DNA of 40,773 nt from Verrucomicrobiota bacterium (GTDB lineage: Bacteria; Verrucomicrobiota; Verrucomicrobiia; JABWAM01), in contig JAHFSY010000040.1 in NCBI GenBank assembly GCA_023269615.1, forward strand, positions 1 through 40,773, given 5' to 3'. The notes under the pieces were generated by a model, which was not told where the DNA came from, did not search any database, and worked only from the letters and a program-made list of their open reading frames with translations. The stretch's first letter is position 1; each line of letters begins with the position of its first letter. The translations under genes were made by a program, and so were the position numbers. Positions 16,116 through 24,468 of the stretch are shown here, piece by piece.

Positions 16116-17336
16116 ATGAAAATCGTCCTCGCATATTCCGGCGGCCTCGACACCTCGGTCCTACTCCTGTGGATCAAGCAGCGCTACAACGCCACCATGA
16201 TCGCCTTCTGCGCCGATATCGGGCAGGAGGAGGAACTGAAGGGACTCGAAAAAAAGGCCGCCCGCACGGGCGCTTCCAAGACCTACATTGACGACCTCAC
16301 CGAGGAATTCGCGCGCGACTTTATTTTTCCGATGATGCAGGCGGGGGCGATTTACGAAAACCAATACTTCCTCGGCACCTCGATCGCGCGCCCGCTCATT
16401 GCCAAGCGCATGGTGGAAATCGCGCTGAAGGAGAAGGCGGACGCCGTCGCGCACGGCGCCACGGGCAAGGGCAACGACCAGGTGCGCTTTGAACTCACTG
16501 CCGCCGCGCTCGCCCCAGAACTCAAGGTGATCGCCCCATGGCGTGACGAACAGTTCCGCAACCAGTTTCCCGGTCGCGCCGAAATGATCCGCTATTGCGC
16601 CGATCACAAGATCCCTGTCGAGGCCAGCGCGAAGAAGCCCTACTCGATGGACCGCAACCTGCTCCACATCAGCTACGAGGCCGGCATCCTCGAAGACCCG
16701 TGGCTCGACGCCTCGGCACCGGAACACAAGGGCATGTACAAGCTCTCCGTCTCGCCCGAGGACGCTCCAGACAAGCACGAATATGTGACGCTCGATTTTG
16801 TGAAGGGCAACTGTGTGGCCGTGAACGGCAAAAAACTTTCGCCCGCCAACGTGATGCGCGCGCTCAACCGTCTCGGCGGAAAACATGGCATCGGGCGCGT
16901 GGACCTCGTGGAAAACCGTTTCGTCGGAATGAAAAGCCGCGGCGTGTACGAGACTCCCGGCGGCACGATCCTTCACTTCGCACACCGCCAGATCGAGAGC
17001 ATCACCATGGACCGCGAGGTGATGCACCTGCGAGACTCGCTCATCCCCAAATACGGCGAGCTGGTCTATTACGGCTTCTGGTTCTCGCCCGAACGACTGG
17101 CATTGCAGGCGCTCGTCACCGAAAGCCAGAAGGACGTGACCGGCACCATCCGCCTCAAACTTTACAAAGGCAACATCATCACCGCCGGCCGCAAGAGCCC
17201 CGTGAGCCTGTACAACCCGCACATCGCCACAATGGAAGCCGACCCGACGAAGGCCTACAACCAGAGCGACGCCACTGGCTTCATCCGCCTTAACGCATTG
17301 CGCCTGAAAGTCGCCGCGCAGGTGCATCGCCGGTAG
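16116..17336 (+). CDS. argG: Argininosuccinate synthase
   Basis: ArgG joins citrulline and aspartate with ATP to make argininosuccinate in arginine synthesis. It has 406 residues from ATG 16116 ([17 protein letters not shown]). The ATP pyrophosphatase P-loop is AYSGGLDTS. Further family motifs are [27 protein letters not shown] and the C-terminal [11 protein letters not shown]. No Shine-Dalgarno is visible. No other arginine gene is adjacent. The gene is flanked by inverted 64-bp REP-like copies (15965-16028 and 17344-17407) and converges on dnaX. Confidence 0.98.
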   Translation: MKIVLAYSGGLDTSVLLLWIKQRYNATMIAFCADIGQEEELKGLEKKAARTGASKTYIDDLTEEFARDFIFPMMQAGAIYENQYFLGTSIARPLIAKRMVEIALKEKADAVAHGATGKGNDQVRFELTAAALAPELKVIAPWRDEQFRNQFPGRAEMIRYCADHKIPVEASAKKPYSMDRNLLHISYEAGILEDPWLDASAPEHKGMYKLSVSPEDAPDKHEYVTLDFVKGNCVAVNGKKLSPANVMRALNRLGGKHGIGRVDLVENRFVGMKSRGVYETPGGTILHFAHRQIESITMDREVMHLRDSLIPKYGELVYYGFWFSPERLALQALVTESQKDVTGTIRLKLYKGNIITAGRKSPVSLYNPHIATMEADPTKAYNQSDATGFIRLNALRLKVAAQVHRR

Positions 17337-17343
17337 CCAGGAT

Positions 17344-17407
17344 TGTAGCCACGTTCGCAAGAACGCGGATCCGCAGGGGAGGCCAAACTCTGGCGAGTTC
17401 GGCTACA
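17344..17407. repeat. REP-like palindromic element, family A, between convergent argG and dnaX
   Basis: This inverted copy of 15965-16028 fills the 74-bp gap between the argG stop (17336) and the dnaX stop (17411), with 7 and 3 bases to spare. Its hairpins, for example CGTTC GCAA GAACG, could act as a bidirectional terminator. Confidence 0.9.
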
Positions 17408-17410
17408 CGA

Positions 17411-19081
17411 TCACTTCTTCATCTCCACAATCTGACCTTTAAAAATCTCAAGCGCCTTCTTGATCAGCGGATCGTCGTCAAACTTCTTGTTCGCCTGTTC
17501 TGATTCCGGACTTCTTGTTGCAACAAAGCTCGACGTCGAAGCGGGCTCGTCTCCCTGAGGAATGGAAGGGTCGTTGGCAAACACCACCTTGACCTTCATC
17601 GCCTTGCCATCAAGCAACTCGCGAAGCCTGGCCTCGATCATCCCGCGGTTCTTCGGCGAATCCACCATCTCCTTCTTGAATTCAAACTCGGGATCAAAGC
17701 CGATGGTCAACGTGTCGGACGTCAACGAAAGCGGACGAGCCTCCACGAGCGAAGACTTGAGCATTGGGAAATGTTCCGCCGTGTGATCGAGAAGCTTTTT
17801 CCAAAGCACCTCCACCGAAGGATCCACGGCGGGACGTTCCACGGGACGCGCAGCCGGCGCCGGCGTTTCGCGGACGGGTTTCACAGCGGGCTCTGGTTCG
17901 CGACTTTCTCTCCTCGGTGCCTCGACCGCAGCGGCAGGCAGACTGCCCTGCACCCCTTTCAACCGCTTCAACACTTCCTCAAGCAACACCTCATCCTTCG
18001 TCTCGATGGCTTTCAATAAACCGACTTCAAACAAGATCTTTTTCGAAAGCGTCCAACGCATGTCATTCTCCGACTTGGCCAGGATTTCAAGAATCCTCAG
18101 CGTGCGCGCACGATTGAGCATCTTGGCATGTTCCTTCAATTCAACGAGTTCATCGGCCGTCGCCTCCGTCGGCTCTCCGCCCGCCTGCACCACCAGCACG
18201 TTGCGGAAATGCTCGATCAACTCGGCAAGCAACCTTCCCAAATCCTTCCCCTCATCGGAAAGTGACGTCGCCAGCTTCACCACCTCAAGACGTTCGCCGC
18301 TGATCACGCTGTGGGTCAGGCGCTGAACCTGGTCACGCGGTGCGAGGCCAAAAATCGAAATCACATCGCTCTCCTCCACCTTGTCTCCGCAAAATGCGAT
18401 GATCTGGTCGAGAGCCGATTCTGCATCACGCATCCCGCCTGCCGCCCCGCGCGCGATGGCCAGCAGCGCCGTGTCGGAAATCTTCACCTTTTCCAGCTTC
18501 GCAATATGACGCAGGTGCTCGATGATGAGATCGTTGGAAATGCGATGCAGATCGAAACGCTGGCAGCGGGAAAGAATCGTCAGCGGAATCTTCTGGGGGT
18601 CGGTCGTCGCAAAAAGAAATTTCACGTGTGGCGGAGGTTCCTCCAGCGTCTTGAGCAGCGCATTGAACGCCTGCGTCGTGACCATGTGCACTTCGTCAAT
18701 GTAGATGATCTTGTAACGCGATTTCGCCGGTGCATAACGCACCGTCTCCCTCAACTCCCGCACCTGGTCCACGCCATTGTTGGAGGCGCCATCAATTTCG
18801 AGAACATCCATCGAGGTTCCCGCCATGATCTCCGTGCAATTCGAGCACTTGTCACAAGGCTTCGTGGTGGGGTCCTTTGACTCCGAGCAATTGAGCGCCT
18901 TGGCAAAAATGCGGGCGGTGGTGGTCTTCCCGGTCCCACGCGGTCCGACAAAAAGATAAGCATGCGCGATCCGTTTCTTCCCGATCGCATTTTCGAGTGT
19001 CCGCATGATGTGCCCCTGCCCCACGACCTCGGAAAACTGCTGGGGCCGGTATTTGCGGGCAAGAACCTGGTACGTGGACAT
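17411..19081 (-). CDS. dnaX: DNA polymerase III subunit tau (gamma/tau)
   Basis: DnaX is the AAA+ motor of the clamp loader and links it to the polymerase. It has 556 residues from ATG 19081 (MSTYQVLARKYRPQQFSEVVG). The Walker A box is GPRGTGKTT near 47-55. A four-Cys zinc knuckle ends in CDKCSNC. The Walker B region is IIYIDEVHM, and sensor 1 is FATTDPQKIP. Domain III follows, then a Pro/Glu-rich linker around residues 385-425 and a small C-terminal domain. I saw no A6G-type slippery site, so a short gamma form made by frameshifting is not supported. Confidence 0.96.
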   Translation of the reverse strand: MSTYQVLARKYRPQQFSEVVGQGHIMRTLENAIGKKRIAHAYLFVGPRGTGKTTTARIFAKALNCSESKDPTTKPCDKCSNCTEIMAGTSMDVLEIDGASNNGVDQVRELRETVRYAPAKSRYKIIYIDEVHMVTTQAFNALLKTLEEPPPHVKFLFATTDPQKIPLTILSRCQRFDLHRISNDLIIEHLRHIAKLEKVKISDTALLAIARGAAGGMRDAESALDQIIAFCGDKVEESDVISIFGLAPRDQVQRLTHSVISGERLEVVKLATSLSDEGKDLGRLLAELIEHFRNVLVVQAGGEPTEATADELVELKEHAKMLNRARTLRILEILAKSENDMRWTLSKKILFEVGLLKAIETKDEVLLEEVLKRLKGVQGSLPAAAVEAPRRESREPEPAVKPVRETPAPAARPVERPAVDPSVEVLWKKLLDHTAEHFPMLKSSLVEARPLSLTSDTLTIGFDPEFEFKKEMVDSPKNRGMIEARLRELLDGKAMKVKVVFANDPSIPQGDEPASTSSFVATRSPESEQANKKFDDDPLIKKALEIFKGQIVEMKK

Positions 19082-19147
19082 GGGTTGAAACTAGAAGTCT
19101 CCATCCCAAAAGCCAACCGGGAAATTCGGGAAGGATTCAGAATTTGA

Positions 19148-19323
19148 GCCACGGACGAAACACGGATTTTTGGACAGGATTTACGGGATTTACAGGATTA
19201 CCGGAACGGCACGATTTTAAGAAGATGGACAAGGATTGAATCGCGCAGCGCGCAGCGCTGCGTGATTCGATCAATTCTGTTAATCCAGCTCCTGCCGAAC
19301 ATCCTGTAAATCCTGTCCAAAAC
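19148..19323. repeat. Large inverted composite repeat upstream of dnaX
   Basis: The left arm (about 19168-19192) carries 9-nt units GACAGGATT, TACGGGATT, TACAGGATT. The right arm (19299-19323) carries their reverse complement (ATCCTGTAAATCCTGTCC). Between them is a hairpin with arms GAATCGCGCAGCGC (19238) and GCGCTGCGTGATTC (to 19268). It is related to the block at 12003-12150. Confidence 0.8.
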
Positions 19324-19351
19324 TCTGATTCCGCCTTTGGCCAACTGCGCG

Positions 19352-19630
19352 TCAATTACTCCCCGCTTTGCCCAGAGTGATCCATTCCCGTATCGCCTCG
19401 AATTTGGCCATGGCCTTCTTTTGATCTTCAAGAATCGCGTCGAGCTGGATTTCGTAGTCATGGAGTTTTTCATTGGCCTCCTGCACAATTTTCTTCTCGC
19501 TCTCCGTTCTCGCGACAACCGAGGGTGTGAACAGCACGGAGCCGGTGTCGGCACGCGTTTGCTGCAAACAAATCCCGGCAGCAAAGCCCAGGGCCGCGAC
19601 CACGAGGTAAGGCATGATTTTGATTTTCAT
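19352..19630 (-). CDS. Small membrane-anchored protein, unknown function
   Basis: A 92-residue protein from ATG 19630 (MKIKIMPYLVVAALGFAAG). A hydrophobic stretch at about 5-22 is a signal anchor or signal peptide. Residues 45-82 are charged and probably form a coiled coil (KKIVQEANEKLHDYEIQLDA). I do not recognise a family. A TTG start at 19657 is possible but less likely. It lies downstream of another small exported protein gene and the large sigma-factor gene, all leftward, so it may be co-expressed with them. Confidence 0.6.
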   Translation of the reverse strand: MKIKIMPYLVVAALGFAAGICLQQTRADTGSVLFTPSVVARTESEKKIVQEANEKLHDYEIQLDAILEDQKKAMAKFEAIREWITLGKAGSN

Positions 19631-19653
19631 AAATTTGTGTTTGTTATCGCGGT

Positions 19654-19869
19654 TCAATGAGGTCGCTGCCGCGCTCGGATAAAGCCCACACCTTCCCTCA
19701 CTTCGTCCAGGAAATCAGAGATCGTGGCACCGTTCGCCTTGATCTGCTTGATTTTCGAGTCCAATGGATCGTCCGCAGGCGCAGTCGCCTCCTCGGCAAA
19801 TGCCGGCAACACGACCAGCATCAACACCAGCATCGTCCGGTAAAATCCGGTTTTGATTGGATGTTTCAT
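19654..19869 (-). CDS. Small exported protein, unknown function
   Basis: A 71-residue protein from ATG 19869, with AAGGA about eleven bases upstream. The start MKHPIKTGFYRTMLVLMLV leads into a signal peptide that probably ends after LPAFA; the mature part is about 45 residues (EEATAPADDPLDSKIKQIK). I do not recognise a family. It begins 47 bp after the sigma-factor stop. The gene order sigma, small exported, small anchored suggests one transcription unit. Confidence 0.6.
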   Translation of the reverse strand: MKHPIKTGFYRTMLVLMLVVLPAFAEEATAPADDPLDSKIKQIKANGATISDFLDEVREGVGFIRARQRPH

Positions 19870-19916
19870 AAATGAGTTCCTTCGGTTCGGTTTCCCAACT
19901 TTTTCTGAGACTCGGC

Positions 19917-22916
19917 TCATTCCGCCTTCTTCAACGCCTTCGCAACTGCCTCCTTGATCCCTTCCCCTTCCAACGCCCTCGCAATCACTTTCCCATCAGG
20001 ACCGATGAGAAAAATGGCGGGATAATCCCTCACTCCGTAATCCTCCATCAGCGTCTTGGGTTCTTCTTCAAAATATCCTTGAATCCATCCGAGATGATTC
20101 GCCTCGACGCCCTGCTTGATACGGTCGAGCGGAGTGCCCACGTTGAGGGTGATCATCACGAATCGTTCATCCTTGCCATACGCGTCATAAACCACATTCG
20201 GATACGGCGTGTCCGAGTATCTCCTCGGCTGCCAGAAATCGAGCAATACGTATTTTCCTCGAAAATCCGCAAGCTTGAGCGGCTGGCCGTCAATGGTCTT
20301 GGTTTCAAAAAGCGGGGCGGCTTCGCCCGGCTTCACCCGTTTGAACAGCGTGGGTTCGATCGCGCCGAGATCCACGGCCTCCTCGCCACCTGCCGGCACC
20401 ATGATCTCCTTTTCCACCAAGCCGACGGGATCACCGAAGCCCATCGGTTTCAGACCGGCCTTCAACTCGATTTCCATTTGATAGGTTCCGGGTGACACAT
20501 TCTCGATGCGGAAGGAGGCATCCGGTTGAAGAGGAAAAGAATAGTGGTTGCTCGCGTCCCTGAACCGATAGGCCTTGCCCTCGGGCGTCTCGAGCCGCCA
20601 TTTCCAATACCACGCATTTCGCTGTTTCTCACTGAGCTCGTTCGGATAGGAGGCAGGCTTCTCTCGCAATCTCATTTCGCCGACACGTTCACCAGATGCA
20701 ATCTCCTCAGCTAGTTCCTTGGGGATCGCCAGATGACCCACTACAGACCGTCCGCTCCCGCCGATGTCAACTCGCGTGCTCGCCCCCGTTTTGACTTCCA
20801 CGAGGACGCATTGGATGTTTCCCCCTTCTGGACTGATCAGGATGTCTGTGGGAGGAACTTTCTCGAAGGTGAATCTTCCATTCGCATCTGTTTTTACCCA
20901 AGAGTACGAGTACGAGATACTGATGTCATCACGCGCAGGAAGGCCCATCCCTTTCCCGGAACTGAAACGCATGGATCGGTCGGCCTTTGGCTCCCTGCCG
21001 ATTTTGAAGGTTCCTTCGATGCGTCCCCACGCTTCCAACAGAATGTCAAGGGACGTCGCGAGTTGCTCCGCAGGAACCTCCGCATACCCTTTCGGGTGAG
21101 CCACCACCAACTTGAACGGCTGTGAAGGATCCTGAAACCGGAAGCTTCCCTCGGCATCCGTCTTGACGTGGAGGATGCTTGTTTGCTGTTGCTCGTAAAA
21201 TGCGCCGTCTTTGACAATGACATTGGAACCCTTGGTTGCCACATCCACCGTCGCCTCCGGCACAGGTTTCCCGTCGGGAGACCGAACCGTTCCCGTGATC
21301 CACTTTCCCTTGTTGAGTTTAAAGTCGAGTGTGACCCCGCCTCCGCCTGTCCTCAGGAGCGGCTTTGACGAGGCCGGTTCATAACCCTCGGCTTCGATTC
21401 GGATCAGGATGTATGGGCTGTTCGATACACGCTCAGCCTCAACAACTTCATAACCGCCCTGTTGAAAATCCTTGGCACCAGTTCGAGCCCAACTCGCATG
21501 GTCGGGATCAGGATTTGGAGGAATATCCGTGTTCCCTGGAGAGCCGAGGATCACTTTGAACGCCGGAATTGATTGTCCTGTCTCCGCATCGGACACTTGT
21601 CCACGGATGATCAGAGGTTTGTAGAGTACGATAACATGCTCGGGATCACTGTAGGTGATCACATGGTTTCGCACCGGCTGGTAACCGTCCTTGCCCGAAG
21701 CCTGTCCGAAGTCATAGCCAAGCGCGTTCGCCGGGGCATTCTTCCAGATGAAACGCCCTTCCGCATCCGTGTTATCCAACTGCCACCACCAGTGTTCAAC
21801 CGCGATCCACCCACCAGTGATCGGTTTTCCCTGCTCATCCACCACCCGCCCCCGAACCGTGTGAGCCGGCTGGAGATGGATTTCCATCGGAGGCGCTTTG
21901 GGATCCCAAGTGATCTGACGCACATCCCACGCGTATTCTTTGGCTTGCACCTTGAGAACAACCTCGCCGGGTTTCTCTCCCTTCAAATAAAATCGCCCAC
22001 GGGCGTCCGTCTTCGTCATGTTCTTCTCCTCGGGTTGAATCACCGCCCCCTGCACCGGCTTTCCCTGTGGATCAAAAACAATTCCTTCAAGTGTGTTCGC
22101 GGATTGTTGTCTGATCTTGGCAACGCCTACCATCGCTCCCACTGTTCCTCCACCTACCGCCAGCACGATGGCCGCAGCCACGGCAATCTGCTTCATCAAC
22201 ATGGACTTCAATGTTGCCTTCACCAGCGCGGTCACCTTGACGGAAACAACTGCACCTTTCCCTGATGCAAGAAGTGTGGCGGCCTTCGTCGTCGCCTCCA
22301 CAAACGTGTCCGGAGCAGCGGAAGCCATCTGCGCCGAGAGCACCGTGCCCAACCCCGCAGCCGAAAGCGCCACGCCACGACGTGTCAATCGGCCCGCAAG
22401 CATTTCGCGCGCACGATTCAGGCGCACAGCCACCGCATTCGCCGTCAACCCCAACAATCGCGCCACCTCCTCGTGCGGACGTTCTTCCAGATGATGTAGC
22501 ACCACCGGCACACGATATTTTTCGGGCAAGGCATCGAGTTCGCGATCCAGCCAGCGTTTGAGTTCTTCCTCCTTGTAATCCTTCGGTTCGACATGGGTTG
22601 TTGCGCTCATGGCCGCCTCCTTTTCCCGGGTTTGTCGAATTGCTTTCGACTCGCGGACGCACAGCGACACGTGACACGCCACATGGTAGAGCCAGCCACC
22701 GAGCGAAGCGCGGTTGCAAAGGCCCCGGGCCTTTTTCACGAGGGTCAGGAACACCGCCTGGGCCGCGTCCTCGGCGTCCTGTTCGTCCCCGGTCATGCGA
22801 CGGCACACGCCCAAAACCATGCCGCTGTGACGCCGGACCAGTTCCGCAAAGGGACGTTCCACGCCCGTGGCCGTGAATTCCTTCAACAAATCGCCGTCAT
22901 TGGAACTTGGGTTCAT
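19917..22916 (-). CDS. ECF-type sigma factor fused to a membrane helix and a large extracytoplasmic domain
   Basis: A 999-residue protein with unusual architecture. Residues 10-90 match sigma region 2 and residues 120-180 match sigma region 4 (LPEKYRVPVVLHHLEE, then ARLLGLTANAVAVRLNRA). A hydrophobic segment at about 241-266 (IAVAAAIVLAVGGGTVGAMV) would cross the membrane. About 600 residues follow with repeated carboxypeptidase-regulatory-like or Cna-B-like beta domains, recognisable by GRVVDEQGKPI, GTVRSPDGKPV and TDANGRFTFEKVP. Residues 865-999 form a thioredoxin/redoxin-like domain (GEAAPLFETKTIDGQPLKL), but the CxxC site is replaced by WQPRRYSD, so redox chemistry is unlikely. As built, the promoter-binding part would be tethered to the membrane and the sensor would be on the same chain outside. 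Release might need proteolysis; that is inference. Start is ATG 22916 or GTG 22919. Confidence 0.88.
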   Translation of the reverse strand: MNPSSNDGDLLKEFTATGVERPFAELVRRHSGMVLGVCRRMTGDEQDAEDAAQAVFLTLVKKARGLCNRASLGGWLYHVACHVSLCVRESKAIRQTREKEAAMSATTHVEPKDYKEEELKRWLDRELDALPEKYRVPVVLHHLEERPHEEVARLLGLTANAVAVRLNRAREMLAGRLTRRGVALSAAGLGTVLSAQMASAAPDTFVEATTKAATLLASGKGAVVSVKVTALVKATLKSMLMKQIAVAAAIVLAVGGGTVGAMVGVAKIRQQSANTLEGIVFDPQGKPVQGAVIQPEEKNMTKTDARGRFYLKGEKPGEVVLKVQAKEYAWDVRQITWDPKAPPMEIHLQPAHTVRGRVVDEQGKPITGGWIAVEHWWWQLDNTDAEGRFIWKNAPANALGYDFGQASGKDGYQPVRNHVITYSDPEHVIVLYKPLIIRGQVSDAETGQSIPAFKVILGSPGNTDIPPNPDPDHASWARTGAKDFQQGGYEVVEAERVSNSPYILIRIEAEGYEPASSKPLLRTGGGGVTLDFKLNKGKWITGTVRSPDGKPVPEATVDVATKGSNVIVKDGAFYEQQQTSILHVKTDAEGSFRFQDPSQPFKLVVAHPKGYAEVPAEQLATSLDILLEAWGRIEGTFKIGREPKADRSMRFSSGKGMGLPARDDISISYSYSWVKTDANGRFTFEKVPPTDILISPEGGNIQCVLVEVKTGASTRVDIGGSGRSVVGHLAIPKELAEEIASGERVGEMRLREKPASYPNELSEKQRNAWYWKWRLETPEGKAYRFRDASNHYSFPLQPDASFRIENVSPGTYQMEIELKAGLKPMGFGDPVGLVEKEIMVPAGGEEAVDLGAIEPTLFKRVKPGEAAPLFETKTIDGQPLKLADFRGKYVLLDFWQPRRYSDTPYPNVVYDAYGKDERFVMITLNVGTPLDRIKQGVEANHLGWIQGYFEEEPKTLMEDYGVRDYPAIFLIGPDGKVIARALEGEGIKEAVAKALKKAE

Positions 22917-23148
22917 CACCTATGCTCTCGGTTCAAACAAGACCAACCTTACAGAAATCTTCATTTATATCCGATCGGGAAATTTCGAAGGCACGGCTTA
23001 CGCATTTGGAATCAGCTTGTCATTCTTGTGCCTCTTGCGCCTCTTTGCGGCCATTTTCCGCATGCCAAACAAGCGGATTTGGCCGCATTGTCCTGCTGCG
23101 TGTTCGGGAAATCTGCGTCTGTCCGCGTTAATCTGCGGAGAAGATCCG

Positions 23149-23178
23149 GAGGCCGCGTTCTTGCGAACGCAGCTACAT
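23149..23178. repeat. Half copy of REP-like family A
   Basis: The segment matches, in reverse complement, 25 of 25 bases of the left half of the element at 38884-38941. The GCGTTC / GAACGC hairpin is intact and the GAACTC hairpin half is missing. Confidence 0.85.
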
Positions 23179-23206
23179 CATGAGTTCCGTGGTTTTCCTC
23201 CCGCTC

Positions 23207-23248
23207 TTGTTCGAAGTTGGACGTTCGACGTTCGATGTTGGAAGTTCA
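23207..23248. repeat. 7-nt degenerate array, units ACGTTCG / AAGTTGG
   Basis: Six units: TTGTTCG, AAGTTGG, ACGTTCG, ACGTTCG, ATGTTGG, AAGTTCA. It is related by complement to the array at 1989-2030. Confidence 0.85.
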
Positions 23249-23384
23249 CTCCGGACTGCCGCTGGCAACCTTGTTGGAGGGCTTATCCCGCTGGCTTGGC
23301 TGTGCCAAACCAGCGTATCCGTGCCAATCCGTGTTTCATCTGTGGCTTGCCCCCTCTTTTTCCGTGGGATCGGTGTCGAAATTT

Positions 23385-23717
23385 TCACATGCCACGCTGC
23401 AAATGACGGATCACGGACTGGATGATCTTGCGCCGTTCCTCGACATGACAAGCGCCAAGCACCCGGGCAATCAAGGTGCGGTGAAGCGTGAAGATTTTTC
23501 GGACCAATACGGCCGAATCAACCACAAGGCCGTTCTTGCCCGACTTTCGCAACACGACATCTTCAGACCCTGCCTTGTCGAGCCTTGACGTCATGAACGC
23601 CACAAGAATGTCATCCTTGAATACGGACAACACAAGAGCGGGACGCTTTTTACTGCCGCTCAAGTCCGTGAATGGAACCTCAATCAGAACGAGATCGCCC
23701 ACGCGGTGGTCACTCAT
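23385..23717 (-). CDS. MazF/PemK-like endoribonuclease toxin
   Basis: A 110-residue protein from ATG 23717 (MSDHRVGDLVLIEVPFTD). The N-terminus GDLVLIEVPFTDLSGSKKRPALVLS matches in pattern the MazF/PemK fold, in which GDI/V...P and KKRPALVL are hallmarks. Such toxins cut mRNA at short sequences. The start overlaps the end of the upstream AbrB-like antitoxin gene by 8 bp, the typical antitoxin-first arrangement. A start at 23732 would add six residues inside the antitoxin gene and was not preferred. Confidence 0.85.
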   Translation of the reverse strand: MSDHRVGDLVLIEVPFTDLSGSKKRPALVLSVFKDDILVAFMTSRLDKAGSEDVVLRKSGKNGLVVDSAVLVRKIFTLHRTLIARVLGACHVEERRKIIQSVIRHLQRGM

Positions 23718-23919
23718 ACAAATCCGGCTCATCCTTCAGAAACGCGAGGGACGGATTATGCGTCAGAAGCGCGGCCTCGTCTCCCTCCAAGTCGAGTGGC
23801 TCGATCACAAGCCGCCTCCCCTCCTCCCGCGCCACAAACTGGCGGGTCTTGAAGCGATTTCTCCAAGCCTTGGGCAACGTGATCTGCCCCGTGCCGAACA
23901 TTTTCAAAGTTGTGGTCAT
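23710..23919 (-). CDS. AbrB/MazE-like antitoxin
   Basis: A 69-residue protein with the swapped-hairpin DNA-binding fold of the SpoVT/AbrB family at the N-terminus (KMFGTGQITLPKAWR). An acidic C-terminal tail (DLEGDEAALL) would block the toxin. It overlaps the toxin gene downstream and lies 36 bp after the hpt stop on the same strand. A palindrome 10 bp upstream of its start is the probable autoregulatory operator. Confidence 0.85.
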   Translation of the reverse strand: MTTTLKMFGTGQITLPKAWRNRFKTRQFVAREEGRRLVIEPLDLEGDEAALLTHNPSLAFLKDEPDLYE

Positions 23920-23929
23920 ACGTTATAAA

Positions 23930-23954
23930 TTACATAATTTATGTAAATTGTCAA
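23930..23954 (-). promoter_or_regulatory. Palindromic operator and -35 box of the toxin-antitoxin pair
   Basis: TTACATAA (23930-23937) and TTATGTAA (23939-23946) form a perfect 8-bp inverted repeat around one base. On the minus strand a TTGACA box (23949-23954) abuts it, so bound antitoxin would cover the promoter. The -10 element is not clear. Confidence 0.6.
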
Positions 23955-23955
23955 A

Positions 23956-24468
23956 TTACACACGATACGCGATATGGGGCAGGTTCCGGAATTGTTCGGC
24001 GATGTCGAGTCCGTAGCCGTACACGAAACGGTCCGGGATATCGAAGCCGACGAAATGAGCTTTTGCCGGCACGGCGCGCTTCACCCGTTTGCGCAACAGC
24101 ACGCAGAGTTTTACGCTCGCTGGACGGAACGTTCGCAGGAACCGCATCAGCTTCGACACGGTTCGTCCCGTGTCCAGGATGTCGTCCACGAGCAGGATGT
24201 GGGCGCCTTTCACCGTCAGCTTCAAGTGCGGATGAAAAATCACCTTGCCCGAGGAACGGGTGGCCGTCCCGTAGCTCGATGCCGAGATGCAATCCAGCTT
24301 GAGCGGTGTTTTCAAGTGACGCACCAAGTCTGCGAGGAAAATCACGCTTCCGTTCAGCACACCAATGAGGACCAGTTCGCGTCCGCGATAATGGCGGTCA
24401 ATCTCGCGGGCCAGCGCCGTCACGCGGCGTTGGATCCTGTGGCTGGAAAACAAAACGCGGGTCTTCAC
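23956..24468 (-). CDS. hpt: Hypoxanthine phosphoribosyltransferase
   Basis: Hpt salvages hypoxanthine and guanine to IMP and GMP using PRPP. The PRPP-binding motif ILLVDDILDTGRTVSK is intact, as are the N-terminal LIGVLNGSVIFLADLVR and the C-terminal VGFDIPDRFVYGYGLD. I chose GTG 24468, giving 170 residues, because it overlaps the upstream stop as GTGA and begins at VKTRVLFSSHRI, where the family begins. ATG 24510 would add 14 residues and overlap the channel gene by 46 bp. It is coupled to the GluR0-like channel gene. Confidence 0.92.
   Translation of the reverse strand: MKTRVLFSSHRIQRRVTALAREIDRHYRGRELVLIGVLNGSVIFLADLVRHLKTPLKLDCISASSYGTATRSSGKVIFHPHLKLTVKGAHILLVDDILDTGRTVSKLMRFLRTFRPASVKLCVLLRKRVKRAVPAKAHFVGFDIPDRFVYGYGLDIAEQFRNLPHIAYRV

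Larger units (their letters stand above)
22917..23384. other. 468-bp gene-free gap filled with repeat fragments
   Basis: I see no gene here. At least five repeat types follow one another: 9-nt units of the form TCTTGYGCC at 23023-23052; ATCTGCG / GTCCGCG units at 23111-23140; half a family-A REP element at 23149-23178; a 7-nt array at 23207-23248; and ATCCGTG units at 23325-23346. Upstream regulatory DNA of the sigma gene must lie at its left edge. Confidence 0.7.

Noticed and set aside
16161..17360. A 399-codon open frame opposite argG
   Set aside because: It mirrors argG almost exactly in length, shows no family motif, and runs through the REP-like element at one end.
17411..19081. Programmed frameshift producing a short gamma form of DnaX
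   Set aside because: I found no A6G-type slippery heptamer with a downstream stem in the expected region.
20200..20285. Active thiol-disulfide oxidoreductase at the C-terminus of the sigma fusion
   Set aside because: The fold is thioredoxin-like but the active-site Cys pair is replaced by non-Cys residues, so catalysis is unlikely.
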